64,000 bases of DNA, taken from contig DHKO01000050.1 in the NCBI GenBank assembly GCA_002404895.1, positions 62,001-126,000 of the forward strand, given 5' to 3'. This DNA comes from Treponema sp. UBA4692. Lineage in GTDB: Bacteria; Spirochaetota; Spirochaetia; Treponematales; Treponemataceae. The notes under the pieces are model-generated. The model made no database searches. It had not been told where the DNA came from and was given only the letters and a program-made list of their open reading frames with translations. Every line of letters starts with the position of its first letter. Within the stretch, counting starts at the first letter, position 1. Position numbers and translations under genes: made by a program. Shown one piece after another: positions 8,404 through 17,695 of this stretch.

Positions 8404-8646
8404 ATGGCAAAATTTGAAGGACTTTTGACTTTCGACATCAACTCAGGAAAATTCTGGATTACAGACCCGGAAGACCAGTCTCCAATCACTTCGCTTGAAT
8501 TCGGAGACGCATTTGAAGTAAAAACGGACGACGGCTGGATAAAAACCGGAATTGAAATCACAAGCGGAAACGACGGAAATCTCTTGTTCAAGCTGAAAAA
8601 CACAAACTACGCCGGAATTTTGGACGGAATCGAAGTCCGGCAATAA
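8404..8646 (+). CDS. DUF5348-like small protein
   Basis: 80 residues, acidic, with no signal or membrane segment. The layout (short beta hairpins, a 'fyl tdpe' segment, then LTS-like SPITSLEFGDAFEVKTDDGW and a final IEVRQ) resembles the small DUF5348 family found in firmicutes and spirochaetes. The biochemical role is unknown. CAGGAG lies about 7 nt before the ATG. It is divergent from arfB and followed by 325 nt of repeats, so it is probably monocistronic. Confidence 0.75.
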   Translation: MAKFEGLLTFDINSGKFWITDPEDQSPITSLEFGDAFEVKTDDGWIKTGIEITSGNDGNLLFKLKNTNYAGILDGIEVRQ

Positions 8647-8971
8647 TTTTCATAATTTTGAATTAGGGCGTTTCTGCCGCTGAATTCGCTTTGTTCCTGA
8701 AATCTGAATTTTCGTCATGATGAACCTGCGTTCTTGAACGAACATCTATTTTCAGACTCTTATTATAGATTCCGAAATCGCGGTCTCTTGACCACACTGT
8801 TTTAAGTTTTAATTTTAAGTTTTTAATCGAACAGTTTTCTGCTCGCCTTGAATTCGAAAATGACTTGCGCGTTCAGAATGACGGATTTTTTATTCAAAAT
8901 GACAAAATTCTTATTCAAAACGATTTCCGAGAAATCAAAATAAAACAACGCATTTTTATGGAGGGCGTTTT
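8647..8971. repeat. Gene-free stretch with family A repeat pieces
   Basis: No ORF is supportable. It contains repeat pieces: GAATTTTCGTCATGATGAAC, the 22-base copy (8774-8795) shared with 4860-4881, CAGTTTTCTGCTCGCCTTGAA (about 8829-8850, also near 48790), and short ATTCAGAATGACGG ends. A GGAGGG site at the end serves sbcD. Confidence 0.6.
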
Positions 8972-10257
8972 ATGCGTATTCTGCACACTTCGGACTGGCA
9001 CTTAGGAAAAATTTTCCACGAATATTCGCTTATCGAGGACCAAAGGCACGTTCTAAAGCAAATAATCCAGACGATAAAATCTGCCGAGGAAGAAAAAAAT
9101 CCGTTTGCCGCGCTTGTTGTTTCAGGAGATATTTACGACCGCGCAGTTCCGCCCGCCGAGGCGACAACGCTTTTAAACGATTTTCTTGTCCAGGCGACAA
9201 ATTTATTCCCAAGTCTTCATATTTTTATGATTAGCGGAAACCACGACAGCGCAAGCCGTCTTTCTTTTGCCGCGTCATTTCTTGAAAAGCACAACATTCA
9301 TCTTGCGACTGACACGAAAAATTTCACAGAGTCTGTAATTGTCGAGCAGAACGGAGAAAAAGCCGCATTCTATCAGCTTCCGTTTTTGCAAAGCGGCTCA
9401 ATTCAAAAAAAATCACAAAAAATTCCGAAGAAAATTCTGATGAAACCTTCGATGAATCCGAAAAATCAAACGAAAACGCTGATTCTGAACCTTGCAGAAG
9501 CCAGCAGTCGCTTTTTGAGGAAGCCTGCGCGCAAATCATTGAAAGCCACAAAAAAAATTTCGAAAATCTTCCAAAAGGAATGCCAGCAGTTTTGAACGCG
9601 CATCTTTTTACGCTCGGCGGAATTAAAAACGCGTCTGAGCGAAGCAACATCGGAACAGCGGAGCAAGTTGACGCAAACGTTTTCAAGGATTTTGCCTACG
9701 GCGCGTTCGGCCATATCCACAAGTTTCAAGCCTGTGACAAAAACCACCGATGCTATTATCCAGGCTCGCTTCTCGCGTACAATTTCGATGACGACGCTGA
9801 AAGCGGAATGCTGGACGTTGAAATCAAACCAAAAGAAGAAATTCCTTCGGTCAAGAGAATTTTTTTCAAGCCGCTTCATAAAATCGCGACGCTCGAGGGA
9901 AAATTCAGCGATTTTATAAATCTTCCAAAAGACGCGGAAACCATAAAAAACAACAAAGACAATTTTCTTCAGATTATCTTGACCGACGAGACGCTTCCGA
10001 CAGAGCCTTTCGCGCGGCTGAAAATCATTTTTCCAAATCTTCTTGTGCTTTCGTCAAAGGAGCGGGCAGCTTCAAAAACAAATATTTCGCTCGAGCAAAA
10101 AGAAAAAGCTATGAAATCAAACAATCCAGAGGAAATTTTCTCGCAGTTTTTGGCGGATTTGTACGGCGAGACAAACGAAACAGGAGAATCAGAAGAGCTT
10201 TTTGAGCAGGAAAAAAAGCTATTTCTGGAAGAATCAAAAAGCCTGAACGAAGAATAA
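8972..10257 (+). pseudogene. sbcD: Exonuclease subunit SbcD, split by frameshift at an A8 run
   Basis: The N-terminal part (from ATG 8972, GGAGGG upstream) has the metallophosphoesterase motifs DWHLGK, GDIYDR and GNHD. The C-terminal part, in the -1 frame, has GHIHKF and reads to 10257. The switch falls at eight A's (9405-9412): reading through gives FLQSGSIQKKSQK and then a low-quality tail to 9595, whereas slipping back one base there gives QKKITKNSEENSDE and joins an acidic linker to PKGMPAVLNAHLFTLGG. Together the parts make a full-length SbcD. Explanations are a true mutation, a sequencing indel, or productive slippage on poly-A. The pairing with intact sbcC favours a still-useful gene. 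Confidence 0.85.
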
Positions 10258-10426
10258 GATAAAAAAAACGAAACAGTTTTATTTCGCAAATATGCTGAAA
10301 TAAAGCCAGCGCAGCAACGAAGCGCGCAGTTAAAAATGCGAGTTCCAGCTTAAAGGGATTTTCAGCAAAACGCAAAATCTGAATGTAAAAAAATCCAAAA
10401 AACTCAAAAATTAAAAAGGAAGAAAA

Positions 10427-13400
10427 ATGAAACCAACAAAACTCCATATGAAAAATATCGGGCCGTACCGCAACGAGACAATAGACTTTTCCTCGCTTGA
10501 CAATATGTTTTTGATAAAAGGCGACACGGGCGCGGGCAAAACGTTCATTTTTGACGCAATCACCTACGCGCTCTACGGAAAACTCCGAGGCAACCGAAAA
10601 AGCCACGAAAGCGATATGAAAAGCCGCTACGCTTTAGAAAGCGAAGAATCATATGTCGATTTTGAATTTGAGACCGGCGGAAAAAAATACAGAGTTTTAA
10701 GGACTGTTCCATTTAAATACACAAACAAAAACGGAAAAATCTCGAGCAAATCGAAAGAAACCAGCTTTTTTGAAATCGCAAAAGGAAACGGAATTTCAGA
10801 AAACGGAAATCAATTTTTTGAGAAGCAAATTTTTTTAACTCAGACTGAAACCGACGAAAAAATCGCAGAGATAATCGGGCTGAACGTTGATGAATTCGCG
10901 CAAATTGTGCTTCTGCCGCAGGGAGAATTCGCGGAATTTCTTCATCAAAACTCAAAACAGCGCGCCGAAACGCTAAAAACTTTGTTTCCAGTCGATTTTT
11001 ATTCAAAGATAACCGAAAAAATCTCTGACAAAACGAAAAATGCTCAGGAAAATTTGAAACTTTTGAACGCAAAAATTCAGGCGATTGAAAACGGAAGAAA
11101 TTTTTCAGACGCGGAAAATCTTCTTAAAAATCTGCAAGGCGAAATCGAAAATCTTGAAAAAAAAGAAGCGGAAAATCAGGAAAATCAAAAAAATCTCGCG
11201 GCGGAAAAAACGAATCTTGAGCATGAACTGAAAGATGCAAAGGAATTTGAGCAAAACAAAAAATCGCTCCAGACGCTTTTGGAAAAGCAAAATTATTATG
11301 AAAATCTCCTGAAAAAAATCGAAAAAGCGGAAAAAGCGCTTGAATTAAAAGAATTTATAAGCGCGTTCAACTTTGCGTCTCTTGCGAAAAATCAGGCGCA
11401 AAACGATTTGCAAAATGCGGAAAACGAGCAAAAAACGGCGCAGGAAAATTTTGAAAAGCTCGAAAATCAAAAAAACGAAATGCAAAATCTTTCCGAAAAA
11501 AACAAAAACGACAGCGGAAATCTTCAGGTTCTGAACGAAAAAATCGCCGGGGCAAAGGAACTCCCGCTCTGGATTCAAAAAGAAAAAAATGCCGAAACCG
11601 AAAAATCAGCGCAAGAAAAAAATCTTGAGGAAATAAAATCAAAAATCTCAGAGGAAAAATCAAAACTCGGCGGAAAAACCGCGCTCGAGCTTTCAAGCGA
11701 GACAAATGAAAAGCTCGCGGATTTAAGAAAAAGTCACTTGGAACTTCAAAACGAGGCAGAAAACTGCAAAAAACGCGACAGATATATAGAAGAAAAATCG
11801 CAAGCGGAAAAAGATTTAGCGGAACAAAAGCAAAATCTTGAAAAAGAAAAGCAAAAACTTGAACGGACAAACGCGACAATCAAGGAGCTTGAAGAAAAAA
11901 AATCGGCGCAGGAGCTAAAAAATCAGGCCTATTCGGTCTCAGTTTTCCTGAAAAAAAACGCGCCTTGCCCGGTTTGCGGCTCGGTTGAACATCCAAATCC
12001 AGCGGAAAAGCCGACTGGACTTTTGGATTACAGCGAGCAAATCAAAACTTTGCAGGAAAATCTTGGCTCGATTCAAACTTCGATAAATCTTTTCACGGGC
12101 GAAATTTCAAAATTTTCTGTAAAATTTGAAAACGCGAAAAATCAGATTGAAGAAATCAAGACGAGCCGAAAAACGAATGAAGTTGAAGCGGAGCTTGAAA
12201 AAAAGTCGGCGGAAATCAAAAATCTTGAAATCGAGCTGAAAAATATTCAGGAAACCGGGAAAAAAATCTCCGAATTTGAAAATCTTGAAGAAAATTTAAA
12301 GGAAAAACTGGCGGAAACTGAAAAAATTTATCTTGAAGCAAAGGCAAAACGAGAGAATCTTGAGAAAATGCTCGGCGAGCCGCTTGAAAATGTAATTTCA
12401 AAACGAAATTCTCTTCAGGAAACTCTCCAAGAAAACACGAAAATTTTTGAGAAATGGGAAGAAAAATTCAAAATCTCAGAGACAAAAAAAGAAAAATCCA
12501 AGACAAAGCTCGAAGAATGTCAGAAAAATTTTGGCTCGGCAAAGGAAAAACTGGCGGCAGCGGAGAAAATTCTGAGCGAAAAAATTGAAAAATCAGTTTT
12601 TGAAACTCTAGAAGAAGCAAAATCCGCGTCTGCCGAAAGCGAAAAAATTGAATCCGCAAGAAAATTTTACAACGATTACCGCGCGGAGCTAAAAGCGGCG
12701 CAAGCGGCTGTGAAAAACGGCGAAAGCAAAAATCTTGACCTTTCTGAAAATATCCAGAAAAAATTCGAGGAATTAAAAACGGCGGAAAACCAGCTTTTAA
12801 AAGAATACGAAGAAAACCGAAAAATTCTGAACGAAAAAAAGGCTGAGCAGGCGAATCTTAAAAGCGATTTTTCAAAACTCAAAGCCGCGAAAAGCGATTT
12901 TGAAAAAAAGGAAAAAGAAATCGCGCCGCTTCAAAAGCTGAATGACGACTTGTCAGGGAAAAATCCTAAGAAAATCCGCTTTGAAGCTTGGGCGCTCGCA
13001 ATGTATTTTGAGCAGGTTGTCTCGTTCGCGTCAAAAAGATTTTTTGAAATTTCAGACGGAAGATTTTCTTTTGAGCTTAAAAAAGACGAAAATCCGTCAG
13101 GAAACGGCTTTAAAGGCTTGGACTTGCAGGTTTTCGACAGCCACACTGGAAAATTTTCAGACCCGGCGGAGCTTTCCGGCGGCGAAACTTTTGAGGCGAG
13201 CATCAGCCTTGCGCTTGCGATGACGGACGTTGTGCAGAATTCAAGCGGCGGAATCCAGCTGGACTCGCTTTTTATCGATGAAGGATTCGGCACGCTCGAC
13301 CCGGAAACACTCGAAAAAGCAATGTCGGTTCTTACGGAGCTCGGCGAGACAAAAATGATTGGAATGATTAGCCACGTAAGCGAAATGGAAGATTTTCCCG

Positions 13401-13465
13401 ACATAAAGTCGAGCATAAAAGTGAACAAGACAAACGCAGGCTCGACAGTGGAGATTTTTAACTGA
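10427..13465 (+). CDS. sbcC: SMC-like ATPase/exonuclease subunit SbcC
   Basis: 1012 residues. With SbcD it forms a nuclease that opens DNA hairpins and trims ends. The Walker A motif GDTGAGKT is at 32-39. The body is a long coiled coil (about 180-860) rich in Glu, Lys and Asn. At its tip is the zinc hook CPVCG (Cys514, Cys517). The ABC signature LSGGETFEAS lies near residue 914 and Walker B FIDEGFGTLD near 946. AAGGAAG precedes the ATG. It begins 170 nt after sbcD on the same strand, presumably the same operon. The intact reading frame next to the shifted sbcD is notable. Confidence 0.95.
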   Translation: MKPTKLHMKNIGPYRNETIDFSSLDNMFLIKGDTGAGKTFIFDAITYALYGKLRGNRKSHESDMKSRYALESEESYVDFEFETGGKKYRVLRTVPFKYTNKNGKISSKSKETSFFEIAKGNGISENGNQFFEKQIFLTQTETDEKIAEIIGLNVDEFAQIVLLPQGEFAEFLHQNSKQRAETLKTLFPVDFYSKITEKISDKTKNAQENLKLLNAKIQAIENGRNFSDAENLLKNLQGEIENLEKKEAENQENQKNLAAEKTNLEHELKDAKEFEQNKKSLQTLLEKQNYYENLLKKIEKAEKALELKEFISAFNFASLAKNQAQNDLQNAENEQKTAQENFEKLENQKNEMQNLSEKNKNDSGNLQVLNEKIAGAKELPLWIQKEKNAETEKSAQEKNLEEIKSKISEEKSKLGGKTALELSSETNEKLADLRKSHLELQNEAENCKKRDRYIEEKSQAEKDLAEQKQNLEKEKQKLERTNATIKELEEKKSAQELKNQAYSVSVFLKKNAPCPVCGSVEHPNPAEKPTGLLDYSEQIKTLQENLGSIQTSINLFTGEISKFSVKFENAKNQIEEIKTSRKTNEVEAELEKKSAEIKNLEIELKNIQETGKKISEFENLEENLKEKLAETEKIYLEAKAKRENLEKMLGEPLENVISKRNSLQETLQENTKIFEKWEEKFKISETKKEKSKTKLEECQKNFGSAKEKLAAAEKILSEKIEKSVFETLEEAKSASAESEKIESARKFYNDYRAELKAAQAAVKNGESKNLDLSENIQKKFEELKTAENQLLKEYEENRKILNEKKAEQANLKSDFSKLKAAKSDFEKKEKEIAPLQKLNDDLSGKNPKKIRFEAWALAMYFEQVVSFASKRFFEISDGRFSFELKKDENPSGNGFKGLDLQVFDSHTGKFSDPAELSGGETFEASISLALAMTDVVQNSSGGIQLDSLFIDEGFGTLDPETLEKAMSVLTELGETKMIGMISHVSEMEDFPDIKSSIKVNKTNAGSTVEIFN

Positions 13466-13617
13466 TTTCAAAATCGCGCAAAAGATGATGATTTTTTTTG
13501 AATTAAGTTCAGTTTTGATTCTGAGCAGAAAAGCCGTTCTGGATTTGCCAAAAAATCAAAAAAGTGGACAAAAATGAACGCGTCCGAGTTCAGCATGACG
13601 GAAAAAATATCACGGAC

Positions 13618-13668
13618 AAAAAAAGCGTGGAAATTTCGCCTGTCGTCAGATAAACGAAATCTCCACGC
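13618..13668 (-). terminator. Terminator after fabG
   Basis: Minus-strand GCGTGGAGATTTCG and CGAAATTTCCACGC arms are followed by TTTTTTTG. It lies between the convergent ends of sbcC and fabG. Confidence 0.8.
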
Positions 13669-13697
13669 CGCTAAAATTTCAGATGAATGTAAAAAAA

Positions 13698-14444
13698 TTA
13701 TGCGCCCATTCCTCCGTCAACGCCGATAACCTGCGCTGTGATGTAAGAGCTTAAGTCGCTTGCAAGGAACAAAGCCGCATTCGCGATGTCTTCTGGGGTT
13801 CCTGCGCGCTTGAGCGGGATTTTTTCAATCATCGCTTTCTGCAAGTCCTCTTTCAAGACTTTTGTCATATCTGTCGCGATAAAACCCGGAGCAATCGCGT
13901 TTACACGCACTCCGCGCCCACCAACTTCCTGCGCCAAAGACTTTGAATAAGCAATCAAGCCGCCTTTTGAAGCCGCATAGTTCACCTGACCGCCGTTTCC
14001 ATGGATTCCGACAATCGAAGACATATTGATGATTGAGCCGGCGCGCTTTCTAATCATATCGTTTGAGACAATCTGGCAAATCAAGAAAGCTGAAGTCAAG
14101 TTGATTCTAAGAACATCGTCCCAGTCAGCTTTTTTCATTCTGAACGAAAGGCCGTCGCGTGTGATTCCTGCGTTGTTCACAAGAACATCAAATCCGCCAG
14201 CCTCAGCCAAAGCAGCTTTTACAACTTCTGTAACCTGCTCGGCGTTTCCGACATCAGCATAAATTTCGTGGAAAGCGACACCGTTTTCTTTTGCGAGAGC
14301 TTCAAGCTCCTCTTTTGCCGCGCTCGGCTTTGAGCAAAGCCCCCAGACTTCCGCGCCGTTTTTAAGATAAGCCTCAACAATTCCGCGTCCGATTCCCCGG
14401 GAAGAGCCTGTAACAAGAGCTTTTTTATTTTCAAGCAATTTCAT
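13698..14444 (-). CDS. fabG: 3-oxoacyl-ACP reductase FabG
   Basis: 248 residues, the usual SDR length. It reduces 3-oxoacyl-ACP with NADPH. The nucleotide loop TGSSRGIGRG is at 12-21, the NNAG motif at 90-93, and the catalytic triad is Ser142/143 (INMSS), Tyr156 and Lys160 (YAASK). The end NAIAPGFIATDMT and the final VIGVDGGMGA are typical of FabG. It is downstream of fabD on the same strand; the 243-nt gap holds a family B repeat. Other SDR reductases cannot be fully excluded, but the neighbourhood supports FabG. Confidence 0.94.
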   Translation of the reverse strand: MKLLENKKALVTGSSRGIGRGIVEAYLKNGAEVWGLCSKPSAAKEELEALAKENGVAFHEIYADVGNAEQVTEVVKAALAEAGGFDVLVNNAGITRDGLSFRMKKADWDDVLRINLTSAFLICQIVSNDMIRKRAGSIINMSSIVGIHGNGGQVNYAASKGGLIAYSKSLAQEVGGRGVRVNAIAPGFIATDMTKVLKEDLQKAMIEKIPLKRAGTPEDIANAALFLASDLSSYITAQVIGVDGGMGA

Positions 14445-14543
14445 AGTTTTTCCTTTTTAAAGCCAGCAAATGCTTTGATTTTGGCTTTTAGATTTTTCTA
14501 GCAAACATTGCCAGCAAGATGGCTGGCCTGCGAGCTTTCACGC

Positions 14544-14641
14544 GCTAGGGATAGAAGTGGTTGCGAGAGCAAGTGCGAAGCACCGGAGCGCAAGCGCAGC
14601 CACGGATAGCCCGACGGCGAAGCCGGAGCGCCCGATAAGAT
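14544..14641. repeat. GC-rich dispersed repeat (family B), copy 2
   Basis: Begins CGCTAGGGATAGAAG, contains ACGGATAGCCCG and ends GGAGCGCCCG. Internal palindromes occur (GCGAAGC, CGGCGAAGCCG). It lies in the fabD-fabG gap and resembles the reverse of copy 1 at 3611-3726. Confidence 0.65.
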
Positions 14642-14687
14642 AAAAATATCAGACGAAAACACCGGCTTGTAAATGCAATTTTTGAGA

Positions 14688-15647
14688 TTAAAGAGCCGCC
14701 AAAGTTTCCTGAGAATTTACCGGGGAAGCTGCAAGGCTTGCTCCGAATTCTGTCTGTCCCCAAAGTCCGCTCAAAACTTTTCCAGGTCCGACCTCGTAAA
14801 CAGACCAGTTTTCAGTTCCGCCCTCAACAGAGATGATGTTTGCGAGAACTGCTTCCTCGTCTGTCCACAAAACCGGGTGAGTCAGATGCAGAACCGCGCT
14901 TGATTTTGCCTCTTCGCCGTGCGCGACTTCTTTTCCTGTAACATTCGAGAAAAGATGGATTTTCGGGTCGTTGAATTTCACGTCTTTCAAGACTTTTTCA
15001 AGCTCGTCGGCCGCTTCCTGCATAAGAGGACAATGGAAAGGGCCTGCAACGCGAAGCCTTACTGCGCGGCGCGCGCCAGCTTCCTTGGCTTTTTCCTCAG
15101 CCTGAGTCAAAGCGTCGAAAGTTCCTGAAATTACAGTCTGCTTGACGCTGTTCATATTCGCAGCGTAAGCGTCTTTTATGCTTTTTGCAATCTCAACTAC
15201 TTTTTCAGGCTCAAGACCAAGAATCGCGCTCATTCCCGGAGCGTGTCCCTCGTTCTCAGCGGCGATTTTCTCGCAGACTTTCTGCATAATCAGACCGCGC
15301 TGGCGGACAACTTTGATAACGTCCTCAAAACTCAAAACGCCGGCCGCATACAAAGCAGGAAATTCTCCGAGAGAAAATCCCATCACCGCGCTCGGCTCGA
15401 TTCCTTTGTCCTTCAAAGCCGCCATTGTCGCGATGCTCGCTGTTGTAATCGCAATCTGTGAGTTGTCAGAACGGCTAAGCTCTTCCGCGCTGCTTTCCCA
15501 CATCAATTTTTTCATATCAAGTCCGATGAGCGAAGAAACATCATCAATCACTTTTTCTGCTGATTTCGAATTTTCCGCAACATCTTTCAACATTCCCGAA
15601 GCCTGCGCTCCCTGTCCTGGAAACAAAAATGCGTATTTTTTTGCCAT
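14688..15647 (-). CDS. fabD: Malonyl-CoA:ACP transacylase FabD
   Basis: 319 residues from ATG 15647, preferred over an in-frame ATG 12 nt upstream because TGGAG lies 7 nt before it and MAKKYAFLFPGQGAQ is the usual start. It loads malonyl groups onto ACP. The active-site Ser92 lies in GFSLGE, the conserved Arg in VVRQRG, and the His in GPFHCPLM; the Gln of the oxyanion region is in FPGQGAQ. The fabD-fabG order suggests co-transcription across the repeat-filled gap. Confidence 0.95.
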   Translation of the reverse strand: MAKKYAFLFPGQGAQASGMLKDVAENSKSAEKVIDDVSSLIGLDMKKLMWESSAEELSRSDNSQIAITTASIATMAALKDKGIEPSAVMGFSLGEFPALYAAGVLSFEDVIKVVRQRGLIMQKVCEKIAAENEGHAPGMSAILGLEPEKVVEIAKSIKDAYAANMNSVKQTVISGTFDALTQAEEKAKEAGARRAVRLRVAGPFHCPLMQEAADELEKVLKDVKFNDPKIHLFSNVTGKEVAHGEEAKSSAVLHLTHPVLWTDEEAVLANIISVEGGTENWSVYEVGPGKVLSGLWGQTEFGASLAASPVNSQETLAAL

Positions 15648-15659
15648 AGTTTTCTCCAT

Positions 15660-16001
15660 TTTGACAAGATTTATTTCGACAAAAACCGAAAAAATGTCAT
15701 TTTCAATATAAAAACATCTTACAAGAATGTAAACGAAAGTTCAATCTTTTTTTGGACGAAGTTTTTCTTGAGCAGCCAGCGCGGAAATTGCCCGCAAAAG
15801 CCCGGCAAAAGCCGGTTACAAGCCCAGCTTTCCGCAGTTCCGCTTCCGCTCCATTATTTTTCTTGTCTTCATTTTCAACGAGGCCTATTTTCCCCTTTGC
15901 GCCCGCACGGATGCGGGAATTATGCAAAGAGAGAAAATACTTTCCTGCTTTCAGTCCCGCTACATTTTCTCGTTGGAATAAAAATCACAAGGATGTGATT
16001 T
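15660..16001. other. Gene-free spacer with small GC-rich hairpins
   Basis: I see no convincing gene on either strand. It contains CCGGC/GCCGG and CCCGCA/TGCGGG hairpins similar in style to the family B repeats, and ends in the perfect inverted repeat 15976-16007. Confidence 0.5.
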
Positions 16002-16007
16002 TTATTC
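15976..16007 (-). terminator. Perfect 14-bp inverted repeat overlapping a stop codon
   Basis: GAATAAAAATCACA and TGTGATTTTTATTC are separated by AGGA. The SPOR-protein TAA (16004-16002) is inside the stem. The second minus-strand arm is U-rich, so it may terminate transcription, though no separate U run follows. Confidence 0.55.
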
Positions 16008-17087
16008 TTGAAAAAGCGGATAACATTCAAATCCTGCCGTTTTCAGCTGCTTTCCAATCGAGTTTTCTTTGTTTTCGCGCACAACAACAAGATAATATGT
16101 TGTTCCGCTCGGGCGAATTTCCGTTTCAATCTCAGGGCTGAATCCTTTTTCCTTGATTTTATCACAAAGGCTTTGCGCGTTCGCCTTGTCGCGGAAAAGC
16201 CCGAGCTGCTGCTTCACAATTTTTTCACTTGAATTTCCGTTATTTTTTGAAGAATCAGCTTCTTTAGAATCATCTTTGAGATTTTGACTTTCGCCTTTTG
16301 CCGCATTTTCATTCTTTCCAATGTCCAAATCAGGAATGTCAGAGCCGCTCCGGGGAACAAAATACCAGAAAGGCGACGGCAAAACCTGAATTTCGCCTTT
16401 CACGACTGCGGCTTCCATGCTTTTCGGAAATTCCTTTTTTAGGCGGATTGAATATTCTTCGGAACCTGTCAAATGCCAAAGCGTAAGCAAAACCGAAGGA
16501 CAGACGCTTTTCATCGAATCCAAAGTTGAATATGTCTTTAAAATTGCGAGAGCCTCTTTTGTCTCGTCGCTTGAATTCGCCTTGCAAAGCAAGCTCCACT
16601 GCTCGTAAAGCTTCAAATGCGCCACAACGTCATCTTCCTTTGAATTCCGCACCGAAGAATTTAAGTAGCTGTCCGCCGTTGAATAATCTCCCGCGCTCAA
16701 GGCGCAGCGGATTGCGTCAATCACAAGCTGGGCGGAGCTTCTGTTCGGAATTCCTGCCGGCATTTTCGCGCTTCCGCTGATTCCTGCCGCAGCGGCGTAA
16801 TGTTTTTGCGCGTCAGAATAATTTCCGAGCTGCTCTTCAATTCCTGCCAGAATCGTTAAAGTCGCCCGCTTTTCTGCGGCTACGGTCATCAAGTCAGAAG
16901 TTTTTTTTAGATAAGAAACCGCTTCTTCCAAGGATTTTTTGTTTGTTGCGGCAGTCAGCGCGCCTTTCGCAGTCGTTCCAGTTGAAACAGCAGAAGATTT
17001 TGCGTTTTGCGCAAAGACCGGCTGAAAAAAATCAGAACAAGCAAAAATGACAAAAATAAAGAAAATTCCGCGTCTCATAAATTTCAT
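16002..17087 (-). CDS. Exported SPOR-domain protein
   Basis: 361 residues. A signal peptide (MKFMRRGIFFIFVIFAC...FAQ) is followed by helical, TPR-like Ala-rich repeats (about residues 50-200), a Ser/Asp/Asn-rich linker, and a C-terminal SPOR-type domain (about 285-358: QLGLFRDKANAQSLCDKIKE, then TTYYLVVV) of the kind that binds denuded peptidoglycan at septa. It therefore probably acts in the periplasm near the division site. It starts 5 nt after the stop of the HTH-receiver gene, so it is co-transcribed with that gene and recX. The start could be Met1 or Met4. A hairpin overlaps the stop codon. Confidence 0.75.
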   Translation of the reverse strand: MKFMRRGIFFIFVIFACSDFFQPVFAQNAKSSAVSTGTTAKGALTAATNKKSLEEAVSYLKKTSDLMTVAAEKRATLTILAGIEEQLGNYSDAQKHYAAAAGISGSAKMPAGIPNRSSAQLVIDAIRCALSAGDYSTADSYLNSSVRNSKEDDVVAHLKLYEQWSLLCKANSSDETKEALAILKTYSTLDSMKSVCPSVLLTLWHLTGSEEYSIRLKKEFPKSMEAAVVKGEIQVLPSPFWYFVPRSGSDIPDLDIGKNENAAKGESQNLKDDSKEADSSKNNGNSSEKIVKQQLGLFRDKANAQSLCDKIKEKGFSPEIETEIRPSGTTYYLVVVRENKENSIGKQLKTAGFECYPLFQE

Positions 17088-17092
17088 AAAGT

Positions 17093-17695
17093 CTAAAGTC
17101 CAAAAGCCTTGGAAACCAAATCCGAAAGAACGCCCAAATCAAGCGGCTTTTTCAAAAAATTCGCGACCCCAAGCTCTTTCACTTTTTTCTCGGTTTCAGG
17201 GTCTTCAAGCGCAGTCACAACAATGATTTCAGGATTTCCGTAACGCTCGCTCCCGAAAATTCTCCGGCACAAGTCAAATCCGTCGATTCCGGGAAGATTC
17301 AAGTCCAAAATAAAGCAAGAAGGCCGTTTTTCAGACATCAGCGAGCCGGCCTCAAATCCGTCGAAAGCCTGATAAATTTCAGAGTCGGGAATTTTCTTTC
17401 CGATAAATTTCGCAATCACAGAATTCAGCCCTTTGTCGTCGTCAACAATCAAAAGAGTTTTTTCCACAAATTTCGACTTGCAAAGCGAAAGCAAATTTTC
17501 AGGAATCTGCATTTTCCGCTGCTTCATAAACGCAGCCAAGTCATCAGGATAAATTCTGAACTGCCCGCCGGGAGTTTTAAAAGCCTTCAGATAGCCGTTG
17601 TTAATCCAGTTAATCGCAGTCTGATTCACAACGCCGCAAATATTTGAAACTTCAAGAGCCGAAAAAACAACCGCCTTGTCATCATTCTGCTGCAT
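17093..17695 (-). CDS. Response regulator with N-terminal excisionase/MerR-like HTH
   Basis: 200 residues in a reversed domain order. Residues about 8-62 form an excisionase-type winged HTH (FSALEVSNICGVVNQTAINWINNG, then KTPGGQFRIYPDDLAAFM). Residues about 78-198 form a receiver with acidic DDD near 84-86, phospho-acceptor Asp in FILDLNLPG and Lys in KKPLDL. No kinase gene is adjacent. The 5' end overlaps recX by 14 nt and the 3' end is 5 nt from the SPOR gene. It probably controls its own or other promoters on phosphorylation; the partner kinase is unknown. Confidence 0.85.
   Translation of the reverse strand: MQQNDDKAVVFSALEVSNICGVVNQTAINWINNGYLKAFKTPGGQFRIYPDDLAAFMKQRKMQIPENLLSLCKSKFVEKTLLIVDDDKGLNSVIAKFIGKKIPDSEIYQAFDGFEAGSLMSEKRPSCFILDLNLPGIDGFDLCRRIFGSERYGNPEIIVVTALEDPETEKKVKELGVANFLKKPLDLGVLSDLVSKAFGL

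Noticed and set aside
8972..9595. Treating the first sbcD frame as a complete 207-residue protein
   Set aside because: It lacks the GHIH motif and its last about 50 residues are out-of-frame sequence.
15752..16141. 129-codon plus-strand frame in the fabD-SPOR gap
   Set aside because: No Shine-Dalgarno, low-complexity Arg/Pro/Ser sequence, overlaps the end of the SPOR gene and small hairpins.
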